From NCBI RefSeq assembly GCF_042659445.1, contig NZ_JBHSSR010000001.1: DNA of 64,000 nucleotides; one strand, given 5' to 3'. The notes below the pieces were generated by a model. It was given only the letters and a program-made list of their open reading frames with translations, made no database searches and was not told where the DNA came from. How positions within the stretch are numbered: position 1 is the stretch's first letter; each line of letters starts with the position of its first letter. Below, one piece after another: positions 34,899 to 44,189 of this stretch. Origin of the DNA: Macrococcoides epidermidis (GTDB taxonomy: Bacteria > Bacillota > Bacilli > Staphylococcales > Staphylococcaceae). Both the position numbers and the translations under genes were made by a program.

Positions 34899-35846
34899 AT
34901 GTTAATATCTTTGATTATTCCTATCTACAATGAAGAAAAAAATATTTATAAGCTAGCTGAAACGATTCAGCAAACGATGGATAAACATCATTATCACTAT
35001 GAAGTAATGCTTGTTAACGACGGTTCAAAAGACCGTTCTTTACAGTTATTAAAAGAAATCGCAGCACAGCATCACAATTTTAAATATATATCTTTTTCAA
35101 GAAATTTCGGTAAGGAAGCAGCAATGTTTGCGGGTCTTAAAAATTGTTCAGGTGACTGTGCAATCATTTTAGATGCCGATCTTCAGCATCCTCCAGAATT
35201 TATTCCCGAAATGATTGCGGCATATCAAGAAGGATATGATCAGGTCGTTATGCGTAGAGACCGATCCGGAGAGCATCTTTTAAGAAAAATCCCTACTCAA
35301 ATTTTTTATAAATTAATCAACAGTGCAGTTGACGTTAAATTAACAGATGGTGAAGGAGATTTTCGATTAATATCACGTGATGTGATTGACAGTATCATTT
35401 CTCTAGAAGAATATAATCGATTTTCTAAAGGTATTTTTGAATGGGTTGGTTATAACAAAAAAACGATACCATTTAAGAATATTCAGCGTGAATCAGGCCA
35501 ATCATCATTTTCCAGTCTTAAACTTATCGATTATGCAATTGATGGCATTATCAGTTATAACAATAAGCCACTTAGAATCTGTTTTTATTTAGGAAGTATT
35601 ACGATGGTGCTATGTTTATTATATATTTTAATGACTTTAATACAGATAATGACACACGGCATTGATGAACCAGGCTATTTCACGATTATTTCATCTGTAT
35701 TGTTTTTAGGTGCTTTGCAGCTTTTTAGTTTAGGTATCATTGGAGAGTATATCGGCAGAATTTATTTTGAAACGAAGAAAAGACCACATTATATCATTAA
35801 GGATACGAATATTAAACGCAGTGCTGGTGAATCAGATGAAAATTAA
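34899..35846 (+). CDS. GT2 glycosyltransferase, GtrB/CsbB-type (undecaprenyl-phosphate sugar synthase)
   Basis: A 315-residue GT2 enzyme of the GtrB/CsbB/dolichol-phosphate-mannose-synthase group. The GT-A domain opens LISLIIPIYNEEKNI, with VNDGSKDRS near 40 and the LDADLQHPP metal motif (D92/D94); two C-terminal membrane helices (about 225-255 and 262-285) anchor it, ending IGEYIGRIYFETKKRP, typical of the family. Expected reaction: transfer a sugar from UDP- or CDP-sugar to undecaprenyl phosphate on the inner face. First gene of a plus-strand operon, with SD GAGGCG before the ATG. Family known; sugar unknown, though GlcNAc is the known CsbB sugar in S. aureus. Confidence 0.9.
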   Translation: MLISLIIPIYNEEKNIYKLAETIQQTMDKHHYHYEVMLVNDGSKDRSLQLLKEIAAQHHNFKYISFSRNFGKEAAMFAGLKNCSGDCAIILDADLQHPPEFIPEMIAAYQEGYDQVVMRRDRSGEHLLRKIPTQIFYKLINSAVDVKLTDGEGDFRLISRDVIDSIISLEEYNRFSKGIFEWVGYNKKTIPFKNIQRESGQSSFSSLKLIDYAIDGIISYNNKPLRICFYLGSITMVLCLLYILMTLIQIMTHGIDEPGYFTIISSVLFLGALQLFSLGIIGEYIGRIYFETKKRPHYIIKDTNIKRSAGESDEN

Positions 35847-36225
35847 TCCATCATATCACCGATTTATCAAGTTCATTATTGTAGGTATCATCAATACTTT
35901 AAACTATTATGTGATATATCTTTTCTTTTTAAAAATAGTGCATGCCAACTATTTATTTAGTCACTTAACAGGATTTATCTGTTCGTTTATTATTTCGTTT
36001 TTCCTTAACTGCTACTTTGTCTATAAAGTTAAACCTACATGGCAAAAATTTATAGCATTTCCTTTAACACAGGCTGTCAATATGGGGATTCAGACAGCAT
36101 TACTGTACATATTCGTTGACATTCTTTCTATCAATAAAGTCTGGGCACCTTTTCCTGCATTGATCTTTACAATTCCAATAACATATATCATTACAACTTA
36201 TATTTTAACGAAGGAGCAAAAATGA
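35836..36225 (+). CDS. GtrA-family membrane protein (putative lipid-linked sugar flippase)
   Basis: A 129-residue protein with four predicted membrane helices, RFIKFIIVGIINTLNYYVIY at the start and ITYIITTYILTKEQK at the end, the pattern of the GtrA/GtcA family. Members are thought to flip undecaprenyl-phosphate-sugars to the outer face. The ATG at 35836 overlaps the preceding gene by 11 nt; a longer reading from 35740 lies wholly inside that gene and is rejected. It is followed with a 4-nt overlap by the first YfhO gene. The gtrB-gtrA pair is the standard donor-supply cassette for three-component glycosylation. Confidence 0.88.
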   Translation: MKINPSYHRFIKFIIVGIINTLNYYVIYLFFLKIVHANYLFSHLTGFICSFIISFFLNCYFVYKVKPTWQKFIAFPLTQAVNMGIQTALLYIFVDILSINKVWAPFPALIFTIPITYIITTYILTKEQK

Positions 36226-38855
36226 ATAACAAAAAATACTCACCACTATTGTTAACTGTAATTGCTTTATTATTAGCTATATTCGGTCATAGTTTTTACA
36301 TCTACCGATTCTTTAAAGACGGGACTATTTTTACAGGCCCAAATGATGGACTGGAACAAATGTTACCGATGCAACTTTATCTTTATGACAAATTCATCTC
36401 CGGCGAATTCTTTTATAATTTAGACTTTGGTCTCGGCGGAGATTATTATACAGATTTAGCTTATTACTATTCTACATCGATTATTTTCTTTATTAATATG
36501 CTCGCTGTACGTTTTTTTGATTTATTTTTTAATTTTCAAATAGACACTGTTACTTTCTGGGCTAAAAATGCATTCTTTATTTCGATAGCTAAATCAACAG
36601 CTGGCATCTTAGCAAGTTACTATTATTTCAGAAAAATAAAAATGACACCACTGCCTGCATTATTGTCCGGTTTTCTATTCTTAACATCAGCAATATACTT
36701 TAGGTTTACATTATACTGGTCATTCTTTAGTGATGTTTTTATTTTCTTACCATTGTTATTACTTGGTATCGAGCGTTACATACAAGATGAGAAAAAAGGT
36801 ATTTTTATCATCGCTACCGCATGTATTTTTATCAACAACTTCTATTTTGCATATTATCAGGTATTATTCGGATTAATCTATTTTATTCTAAGAAATATCT
36901 TCAAAAGTGAGTATGATACAGTTAAACGCGGCAAACAGTGGATTAATTTTGTGATCATGGCTGTGCTTGGATTAATGGTCAGCGCTTTTGCATTTTTTTA
37001 CGGGGCAAAGAGTTTTCTGCAGAATGAACGTGCGCCATACAACGTAAAAATTCCATTATTCGATCCTTTCGATCAAAATGCAAATATATTTTATGATAAT
37101 TATCTTGTCATTGTCCTATTTATTACTTTACAGGCATTGCTTACGTTTAAATTCTATAAAAATTATTTCTATCGCTTTTTTGCTATTTTGTCTATTGCTT
37201 TGATGTTACTTAGCTTCACACCTTTTATCGACTCGGTATTTAATGGTTTTAGTGCACCTCAAAAACGCTGGCATTATTTAATAACTTTCTTTACGAGTGG
37301 CTTAATTGGTTTCTATATAATGAAATTTAAAGAGATTTCAATCCAGAATTACTTATATTCTTTAATTCCGGGATTCGTTATTGTATTTATGAGTCATCAT
37401 TATATAGATAAAGCTGTAACCTGGGTATGGCTGTTACCTGTTATCGCAATGATTGGATTAATTGTATTGATTGTAAAAGACGATGCAATCAAACAGACTT
37501 TTTACTATTTATTGATTGCAATGTTGATTATACTGAACTGGGATATCGTTCGCGTACATAATAAACTCGATAACTATAATCCAGGTATAGATGAGCGTGC
37601 AAAGATGAGTTATATCGAGTCTAGTGTTTATGACTCTCCACTGCAAAGACAAATTGTAGATGAACTAAAGAAAAAATTAAAGCCTGGGGAACGTATCGAC
37701 TGGCGTGTATTAGAACAAGATAATACACCGATGTATCAAAACTTTAACGGGGTTTCATTATATTCAAGTATCTTTGATGGCTCACTTATCGATTTTTACT
37801 ACAAACAATTAAAAATTAATATTAAAGAAGAGTCATTATCTCGATACTCTACATTTAATTCAAGAAGTAACTTAGAGTCTCTTATGAATATTCGATATTT
37901 AGTAAGAAAATCATATCAGACAGATATCCCTGAAAACTTTAAGTTAATTGCTGATAATGAAAAATATAAAATATATGAAAATACTAAAATGATTCCATTC
38001 GCTCGAATTACATCAAACGTAGTAAACAGCAAAGATTTAACAACTCCGATAGACAGAGAACATGCAATGATAGATGGTATCGTATCAGATCGTTTAGCAA
38101 CGAATTATAAGATCAATCCAGCTAAAAATTTATTATCTGAAATGAAAGTCACACCTTCAGGTGCTGCTTGGATTGCTGATAATAAGACATTAAAAGTGAA
38201 TCCGCCGAGCGGTGGATTAGTAATTGACATCCCAAAAACTTTATTAAAACAGTATAAAGATTTTTATGTAGATATGCATGTACAGTTACAATCACCTGTC
38301 ACAAATCATCAGATCAATATCAATGGATATGCGAATAATCGACTGTTTCAAACGAGTAAATATCGTACGCATTATGACGATCTAATGTATAGCGTTAAAT
38401 CACCGAAAAATGGAAAGATATTGATCGGTCTAACTGGCGGGACATATCAATTAACAATTAATGGTATTTACGGAGAAGACTATAAAACTTTATCTAAAGT
38501 GAATCAGTCAAACAATTATACGTTTACTGATAAAGGTAATAAAATGACTGTTCAGCTTAAATCATCAAAAGATGGCTACTTAACAGTACCTATCACATAT
38601 CGTGATGGCATGCGCGCATATGTTGATGGTAAAAAAGTCAATGTCGAAAGAGCAAACTATATTATGAGCGCTGTGAAAGTCGATGAAAATACAAAAACAG
38701 TAGAATTTCGTTATACGCCACCATATTTTTATTTGATGGTCGCAATATCACTTTTAGGTATTATTCTTTCTGTGTTGTACACGAGAAATTCGAGTAGTGA
38801 AAGGAAGAAGATAAAATATGTTTTCTCAAAAAATAAAAAACAGGAACTGGTCTAA
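36222..38855 (+). CDS. YfhO-family membrane glycosyltransferase, copy 1
   Basis: An 877-residue GT-C type protein: about twelve or more membrane helices over residues 1-430, a large extracytoplasmic C-terminal region (about 440-845), and a last membrane helix near 850. The N-terminal loop FTGPNDGLEQMLPMQ carries acidic residues, and NLDFGLGGDYYTDLAYYYS follows. Family members in B. subtilis and S. aureus move a sugar from undecaprenyl phosphate to lipoteichoic acid. Paralog of the next gene; shared motifs include YSSIFD, TPIDREHAM, GEDYKTL and RYTPPYF. SD AAGGAG; overlaps gtrA by 4 nt and the next gene by 38 nt. Acceptor inferred, not shown. Confidence 0.88.
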   Translation: MNNKKYSPLLLTVIALLLAIFGHSFYIYRFFKDGTIFTGPNDGLEQMLPMQLYLYDKFISGEFFYNLDFGLGGDYYTDLAYYYSTSIIFFINMLAVRFFDLFFNFQIDTVTFWAKNAFFISIAKSTAGILASYYYFRKIKMTPLPALLSGFLFLTSAIYFRFTLYWSFFSDVFIFLPLLLLGIERYIQDEKKGIFIIATACIFINNFYFAYYQVLFGLIYFILRNIFKSEYDTVKRGKQWINFVIMAVLGLMVSAFAFFYGAKSFLQNERAPYNVKIPLFDPFDQNANIFYDNYLVIVLFITLQALLTFKFYKNYFYRFFAILSIALMLLSFTPFIDSVFNGFSAPQKRWHYLITFFTSGLIGFYIMKFKEISIQNYLYSLIPGFVIVFMSHHYIDKAVTWVWLLPVIAMIGLIVLIVKDDAIKQTFYYLLIAMLIILNWDIVRVHNKLDNYNPGIDERAKMSYIESSVYDSPLQRQIVDELKKKLKPGERIDWRVLEQDNTPMYQNFNGVSLYSSIFDGSLIDFYYKQLKINIKEESLSRYSTFNSRSNLESLMNIRYLVRKSYQTDIPENFKLIADNEKYKIYENTKMIPFARITSNVVNSKDLTTPIDREHAMIDGIVSDRLATNYKINPAKNLLSEMKVTPSGAAWIADNKTLKVNPPSGGLVIDIPKTLLKQYKDFYVDMHVQLQSPVTNHQININGYANNRLFQTSKYRTHYDDLMYSVKSPKNGKILIGLTGGTYQLTINGIYGEDYKTLSKVNQSNNYTFTDKGNKMTVQLKSSKDGYLTVPITYRDGMRAYVDGKKVNVERANYIMSAVKVDENTKTVEFRYTPPYFYLMVAISLLGIILSVLYTRNSSSERKKIKYVFSKNKKQELV

Positions 38856-41490
38856 CATAAAAATCTTAGGAGTGGCAAGTATATTGTCACTCCTTGCTCA
38901 TAGTTTCGTCCTTTTCCGTTTATTTAAGGATGGCACCTTATTTACGGGTAAAGGTGATGGTATCGCACAAATGATTCCATTTCAAATGTATTTGTATGAC
39001 AAATTCACACATTTACATTTCTTTTATGATATTGATTTTGGTATAGGCGGTGACTTTTTTAGAAGTCTTGCTTATTACTATTCAACTGCCCCACTTGCAT
39101 ATTTAAATTTCGCAATCGTGTGGCTTAGTAATATCGTCTTGCCAATAGATACGACTGACCCAGTATTTTGGGCAAAGAATCAATTCGTCATTTCTATCAT
39201 AAAGCTTACGTTTATTATCTTCACGACGTATAAACTTTTACGCTATTTCAATTTAAATCAACTTTCAAGCTGGGCTGGTGCATTTATATATGGCTGGTCT
39301 ACAGCATATTTCTTCTTTACATTTACGTGGAGTTTTTTTAGTGATGTGATGCTATGGTTGCCGTTAACTATCTTAGGCATTGAACGTTTCTTTCATGAAA
39401 GAAAAATCGGGTTATTTATTGTAGCGATTGCACTCACATTACATTCGAATTTTTACTTTAGCTATTATGAATTTATTTTTGTATTATTCTATTTTCTATA
39501 TCGCATTATTTATCCAAAAGAGACTGACGTCGTTGAGCGTATACAAAAACTATTATTATTAGCTATAGCCTCAATACTCGGTCTTGGCATAGCGGCTGTA
39601 GGTATATTTACAGGAATATCAAGTTATTTGATGAATGATAGAACATTACCACCGATTCAGGTCAAGCCATTTATTGATATGGTAGGTTTCTATAATCTAT
39701 TCTATGATGGCTATTACGTTGTTATTTGCTTTATCACCGTTCTGGCATTAATGTCATTTAAAATGTATCAATATTATTTGTATCGTCTGTTCGCGACTAT
39801 TACGTTAATCTTTATGATTTGTTCATTAAGTCCATTATTCGACAGCTTTTTTAATGGCTTTTCAATCGACCAGCGCCGTTGGATTTATCTACTCGCATTT
39901 ACGTCAGCTGTATTAATTGCGCATTATTTAAATCATTTAAAACACATTGATTTAAAGACTTTTCTAATTTCACTTATCCCGGTGTGTATCATCTATCCGG
40001 TATCAATGTATGGTCATGAAAAAGCATTGATGTGGTTATTATTTATTCCAATCATCTGTCTTATGATAGGTTTCTATATATACAATAAAAATAGGATGAC
40101 ATATCAATTATTACATGCAACCATCATTATTATGAATTTAATCTTTGTCTATGATTATGTGACGCAGCAGATGGATACGTTACATCCAGCAAAAGAACAT
40201 AATATTGATTTCTTAAACTCTGAAAGCTTTAATTCAAAAACACAGCAACAAATGATTAATGACATTAAGAAAGACCAGTTGCCTGGCGAACGCATTGAAT
40301 GGCAAACCTCGAGCACACATAATACACCAATGTATCAAAAATTCAATGGCATTAAATTATATTCATCAATCTTTGATCAGGACATTTTAAAGTTTTATGA
40401 TAAAGAACTCAATATCACGATGCCAACAGATAGTAACTCTATCTATTATGGACTTGGAGAACGTGCAAATCTTTATAGTTTATTTAATGTCGATACTACA
40501 ATTAGAAATACAGAAAGCAGTACGTTACCCTATGGTTTCTCAAAAGATAAAACATACGCTGAGCCAAATGGTACAAAGCAATATATTGTCTATAACAATG
40601 AAAATCAACTTCCATTTGTTCGCGTTACAAACAAAGTGTATAATGCACAGACATTAAACACGCCTATCGACCGTGAACATGCGATGTTAAATGGTGTAGT
40701 CCTTGATAGTAAAGGCAAAGCAACTATGCTACCTGCCAAAAACTTATTAGACCAAGCTCAAGTGACCTATAAAGATGCAACATTTGATGGTAATAAATTG
40801 ATTGTTACTCAGGAAAATGGTGGTCCGAGAATACAATTACCTCAAGAAATCGTCGATCAATATAAAGATCTCTATGTCACTTTAAGCATAGAATCAAAAA
40901 CATTTAAAGACTTTCATTATGTCTGGATCAACGAGATTTATCAATCACGTAAACCTCTTGATGATGACTATCGCCGATTTAATCCAACAATAACATTGAA
41001 AGTTAAGTCAAGTGCTTTATTAGAATTAAAACTTAAACCTGGTGAATATCATTACAAACTAAATGGCATCTATGGTGAGGATTATAAAACATTAGCACAA
41101 GCAACAAAACAAAAAAATAATCATCAGTTCACACAAGATAAAGATAAGATGATTATTAAACTTGGCAAGCATAACGGTGGTTACGCGGTCATTCCAGTAC
41201 CTTATTTAAAAGGAATGAATGCAGAAGTAGATGGAAAGACGAGTGAAGTTCAAGAAGGTAACTATTTAATGACAGCTGTCCCGATTGAAAAAGAAACAAA
41301 GCAAATCATTATACGCTATACGCCTCCTTATTTTCACTTGATGCAATTTATCTCATTAATATCTATTATTTTAGCTATTCTGTTTGCTAAAGCAGTCTAT
41401 CACCGTAAATTCTTACATCATAAACGAAATAATATTACTTATAAGGAAGAAGATAAACAGTTTGATCATCATTTAACAACTGAGATGTAA
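38818..41490 (+). CDS. YfhO-family membrane glycosyltransferase, copy 2
   Basis: An 890-residue paralog of the preceding protein with the same plan: about a dozen membrane helices in the first half, then an extracytoplasmic domain and a final helix. The early loop reads FTGKGDGIAQMIPFQMYLYD, followed by DIDFGIGGDFFRSLAYYYS, so the putative catalytic loop is conserved. Late motifs PIDREHAM, GEDYKTL and RYTPPYF align with copy 1, but surrounding sequence differs widely, so the duplication is old. The ATG at 38818, after AAGGAAG, lies inside copy 1 (38-nt overlap). It may glycosylate a different acceptor or work with copy 1; that is untested. Confidence 0.88.
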   Translation: MFSQKIKNRNWSNIKILGVASILSLLAHSFVLFRLFKDGTLFTGKGDGIAQMIPFQMYLYDKFTHLHFFYDIDFGIGGDFFRSLAYYYSTAPLAYLNFAIVWLSNIVLPIDTTDPVFWAKNQFVISIIKLTFIIFTTYKLLRYFNLNQLSSWAGAFIYGWSTAYFFFTFTWSFFSDVMLWLPLTILGIERFFHERKIGLFIVAIALTLHSNFYFSYYEFIFVLFYFLYRIIYPKETDVVERIQKLLLLAIASILGLGIAAVGIFTGISSYLMNDRTLPPIQVKPFIDMVGFYNLFYDGYYVVICFITVLALMSFKMYQYYLYRLFATITLIFMICSLSPLFDSFFNGFSIDQRRWIYLLAFTSAVLIAHYLNHLKHIDLKTFLISLIPVCIIYPVSMYGHEKALMWLLFIPIICLMIGFYIYNKNRMTYQLLHATIIIMNLIFVYDYVTQQMDTLHPAKEHNIDFLNSESFNSKTQQQMINDIKKDQLPGERIEWQTSSTHNTPMYQKFNGIKLYSSIFDQDILKFYDKELNITMPTDSNSIYYGLGERANLYSLFNVDTTIRNTESSTLPYGFSKDKTYAEPNGTKQYIVYNNENQLPFVRVTNKVYNAQTLNTPIDREHAMLNGVVLDSKGKATMLPAKNLLDQAQVTYKDATFDGNKLIVTQENGGPRIQLPQEIVDQYKDLYVTLSIESKTFKDFHYVWINEIYQSRKPLDDDYRRFNPTITLKVKSSALLELKLKPGEYHYKLNGIYGEDYKTLAQATKQKNNHQFTQDKDKMIIKLGKHNGGYAVIPVPYLKGMNAEVDGKTSEVQEGNYLMTAVPIEKETKQIIIRYTPPYFHLMQFISLISIILAILFAKAVYHRKFLHHKRNNITYKEEDKQFDHHLTTEM

Positions 41491-41503
41491 GGAGATGAAA
41501 TAA

Positions 41504-43582
41504 GTGAATAACGAAGCAAATCAACACTCAAAAAATTTTTCAAAGAGCATTATTTCAAATTGGTTCTACTACTTTTTAAGTGCATATACTATGTATGCAC
41601 TTTTCACTCTTTTTACTATTGATTCCAACAATTTATATTTTCATCTGGCACGTCCATATGAGTTCTCAATGGTTTGTCTTTCAGTTTTAGCCCTTGCATT
41701 TGGATGTTATTTTATGAATCGTTTCATACCTATCTCTCCATTTGAATTAGCAAGTATATGTTTAAGTGTTTATATGATAAGTGTTTGTTTAAAAGCACCG
41801 AGTCCTTTAATCATTGTCGGTTTTCTAGTGATTAGTATCATGATATTTACAAAACTATTATTTGAAAAAAGCATGTTTGCAATATTTATCGGCATTTCAT
41901 TTATTATTATTATGATTAAAGGCATATTTTTACATGATGTAAATGGTGAAGCTTTACAAAAGTTCAACTATGCTATCACAGAAAAAGAACTTGCTTTAAA
42001 AAAAGGTCTGTTAATCGGACTGTATCTGTCAATTTTTACGGCTGGTATACTTTTAATTTTGCAACGTACTCAATTTTTAAATAAACTAAATAATAAAATA
42101 AAAATAGAAGCTGCTTTAAAGATATTTGTCATCGTTATGCTTATACTCATTACAAGTTACACATCGATAATTATGATTGGTAAAGAGCTCGTTATGGGTT
42201 TTGCAACATATGACAAAGGTTTGTTTACACAAATGTTTGAAAGTATGCGTCAAGGAAGAGGCCCGATGACTTCGCTCGAAAGAGATCAATGGATGTCTCA
42301 TTTTCATGTGCATATCTCACCAATATTTTATTTAATGCTTCCTTTCTATATACTTTGGCCGAAACCTGAAACGCTGGAATTATTACAGGTGCTTGTTACA
42401 ATGAGCGGCATTATTCCACTTTACTTTATACTGAAACATTTCCAGTTCAACAAAGTGATACAATCATTATTTTTATTACTATTTATTGTTACACCAACAC
42501 TTTCAAGTTCTCATTTATACGGCTTACATGAGAACTGTTTTCTTACACCACTCTTGTTATGGCTTATACTGGAAAATTTAAAAGGCTGGACGTATCGTCT
42601 GATTATTATTTTAGGATTCACATTACTGATTAAAGAAGATATTATGATCTATATTATTGCGATTGGATTGTATTTTACTTTTCAAAAACAATTCGATATG
42701 TCGTCAAAACGTACGTTATTTACAGTGTTAACTCAAATCATTGTGCCAATAGGATACTTTGCTATATGTATGTACTATTTAAATACATTTGGTGACGGTT
42801 CAATGACAACGCGGTTCACAAACTTTATGTTGCCAGGTCAAACGGGTCTAAAGGATGTAATTATCAACATATTCACGAATCCAACCTATTTCTTTAGTGC
42901 GCTATTTACGTTTAATAAAATCAAATACATCGTTACTTTGCTTTCAATGTATGTATTATTACCACTAATACAGAAACATTGGATCAGTTATATTCTCCTG
43001 CTTCCAATGCTGGTCATTAATCTATTAAGTGATTTCCCGTATCAGGCTGACTTCGGCTTTCAGTACCATTATGGAAGTACAGCATTGTTATTGTTTATGA
43101 CAATACTTGCAGTTAATACATTAGCCAAAAATAGAGATTCAATCAACGAACAGCATGAAAAACAACAATTTGTCTTAATGACAAACGGTCATCGCAAAAT
43201 CATATTATTATTAACATGTGCATGCATTATGTCAGCGTCGATATTCTTTACATTAATGCATCCATCAACTTACGGTATTAAAGCATATGCTAAACAAAGT
43301 ACGTATTTTAAAGAAAAAAAGCAAACGTTAAAATCACTGCCACAAAATAAAAAAATATTGGCCTATGGCTTTTATACGACGCAACTTGCTCAAAACAAAT
43401 ATTTATATGATCTTGATTATCATAATGATAAGAAAATAGATACAAATATTGAATATGTCGTTGTACCTAGAGCATTATCAACTGATGGCTCTGCGCAGTC
43501 ACAGTTAATCGCACAATATATGAAGCATGGTTATAAAGAATACCATTTATCAACACCAGAGATTCTAATATTAAAAAGATAA
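41504..43582 (+). CDS. DUF2079 membrane protein (GT-C-like, putative glycosyltransferase)
   Basis: A 692-residue multi-pass membrane protein matching the DUF2079 family: ATYDKGLFTQMFESM (D237), HFHVHISPIFYLMLP (about 267-280), LYGLHENCFLTPLL (H342/E343) and LLIKEDIMIY (KED at 377-379) are the family positions. DUF2079 resembles protein-O-mannosyltransferase-like GT-C enzymes, but few members have a proven role. The GTG at 41504 follows AAGGAGATG. It is the last gene of the operon and is closed by a strong terminator. I propose it transfers a lipid-linked sugar, sharing the GtrB/GtrA donor with the YfhO pair, or extends their product. Confidence 0.8.
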   Translation: MNNEANQHSKNFSKSIISNWFYYFLSAYTMYALFTLFTIDSNNLYFHLARPYEFSMVCLSVLALAFGCYFMNRFIPISPFELASICLSVYMISVCLKAPSPLIIVGFLVISIMIFTKLLFEKSMFAIFIGISFIIIMIKGIFLHDVNGEALQKFNYAITEKELALKKGLLIGLYLSIFTAGILLILQRTQFLNKLNNKIKIEAALKIFVIVMLILITSYTSIIMIGKELVMGFATYDKGLFTQMFESMRQGRGPMTSLERDQWMSHFHVHISPIFYLMLPFYILWPKPETLELLQVLVTMSGIIPLYFILKHFQFNKVIQSLFLLLFIVTPTLSSSHLYGLHENCFLTPLLLWLILENLKGWTYRLIIILGFTLLIKEDIMIYIIAIGLYFTFQKQFDMSSKRTLFTVLTQIIVPIGYFAICMYYLNTFGDGSMTTRFTNFMLPGQTGLKDVIINIFTNPTYFFSALFTFNKIKYIVTLLSMYVLLPLIQKHWISYILLLPMLVINLLSDFPYQADFGFQYHYGSTALLLFMTILAVNTLAKNRDSINEQHEKQQFVLMTNGHRKIILLLTCACIMSASIFFTLMHPSTYGIKAYAKQSTYFKEKKQTLKSLPQNKKILAYGFYTTQLAQNKYLYDLDYHNDKKIDTNIEYVVVPRALSTDGSAQSQLIAQYMKHGYKEYHLSTPEILILKR

Positions 43583-43610
43583 CAAAAAATGCGTGAGTCA
43601 AATACGAAAT

Positions 43611-43660
43611 ACACCCCTAAAGTTGAACATTAGCAATCAACTTTAGGGGTGTTTATTTTT
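43611..43660 (+). terminator. Terminator of the glycosyltransferase operon
   Basis: A perfect 16-bp stem (43611-43626 with 43637-43652), 10-nt loop, then TTATTTTT on the plus strand, 29 bp after the DUF2079 stop. It faces the convergent rplS terminator immediately to its right. Confidence 0.92.
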
Positions 43661-43663
43661 GAA

Positions 43664-43695
43664 TAATAAAAGCCACTTCATTTCTGAAGTGACTC
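43664..43695 (-). terminator. Terminator of rplS
   Basis: Arms 43670-43680 and 43685-43695 pair over 11 bp with one G-U pair and a 4-nt loop, followed by TTATTATT on the minus strand, 16 bp past the rplS stop. Confidence 0.85.
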
Positions 43696-43710
43696 AAATT
43701 ATTGCTTCTA

Positions 43711-44061
43711 TTAACGAATTTCTTTAATACGAGCAGCTTTACCACGAAGGCTACGTAAGTAATAAAGTTTCGCACGACGTACTTTACCACGACGTAATAC
43801 TTCAATTTTCTCGATTTTAGGTGTGTGTACAGGGAATGTACGCTCAACACCAACACCGTAAGAAATCTTACGAACCGTGAAAGTTTCAGAAATTCCGCCA
43901 CCGCGACGTTTAATGACAACACCTTCGAAAACCTGGATACGTTCGCGAGATCCCTCAACGATACGTACGTGTACTTTTAAAGTATCACCAGGACGGAATG
44001 ATGGTAAGTCTGTACGCAATTGGTCTTTTGTAATTGCATCGATTAATACATTATTTGACAT
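43711..44061 (-). CDS. rplS: 50S ribosomal protein L19
   Basis: L19 (116 aa) sits at the 30S-50S interface. The sequence DLPSFRPGDTLKVHVRIVEG, RIQVFEGVVIKRRGGGISETFTVRKIS and VERTFPVHTPKIEKIEV are the family's conserved core, and the basic tail ends GKAARIKEIR. The ATG at 44061 follows AGAAGGAG. It has its own consensus promoter right after trmD, a structured leader of about 75 nt and a terminator, so it is monocistronic. Confidence 0.98.
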   Translation of the reverse strand: MSNNVLIDAITKDQLRTDLPSFRPGDTLKVHVRIVEGSRERIQVFEGVVIKRRGGGISETFTVRKISYGVGVERTFPVHTPKIEKIEVLRRGKVRRAKLYYLRSLRGKAARIKEIR

Positions 44062-44136
44062 ATTATTCTTCTCCTTCTACCTATGTTCTTAAGGCTCAGC
44101 TCAGCGGATCATAGTGATTTATGTGTTTTTCACACT
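44062..44136 (-). ncRNA. rplS leader RNA, candidate L19 leader
   Basis: The minus-strand leader between the predicted start near 44136 and the rplS ATG contains CCGCTGAGCTGAGCC enclosed by a short CTATG/CATAG stem. L19 leaders are a recognised autoregulatory family in Firmicutes and the location fits; I could not check the match to the family model. Confidence 0.5.
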
Positions 44137-44142
44137 TTTATA

Positions 44143-44171
44143 ATTATACTAGGTTACATAATACAAGTCAA
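44143..44171 (-). promoter_or_regulatory. Consensus promoter of rplS
   Basis: TTGACT (44166-44171) and TATAAT (44143-44148) are exactly 17 bp apart on the minus strand, starting 19 bp past the trmD stop. Confidence 0.88.
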
Positions 44172-44189
44172 TATATTTTTTATATTATC

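Noticed and set aside
35740..35835. Extended start of the GtrA gene at 35740
   Set aside because: This adds 32 residues read inside the GT2 gene with no similarity to GtrA and no ribosome site; the ATG at 35836 fits the family.
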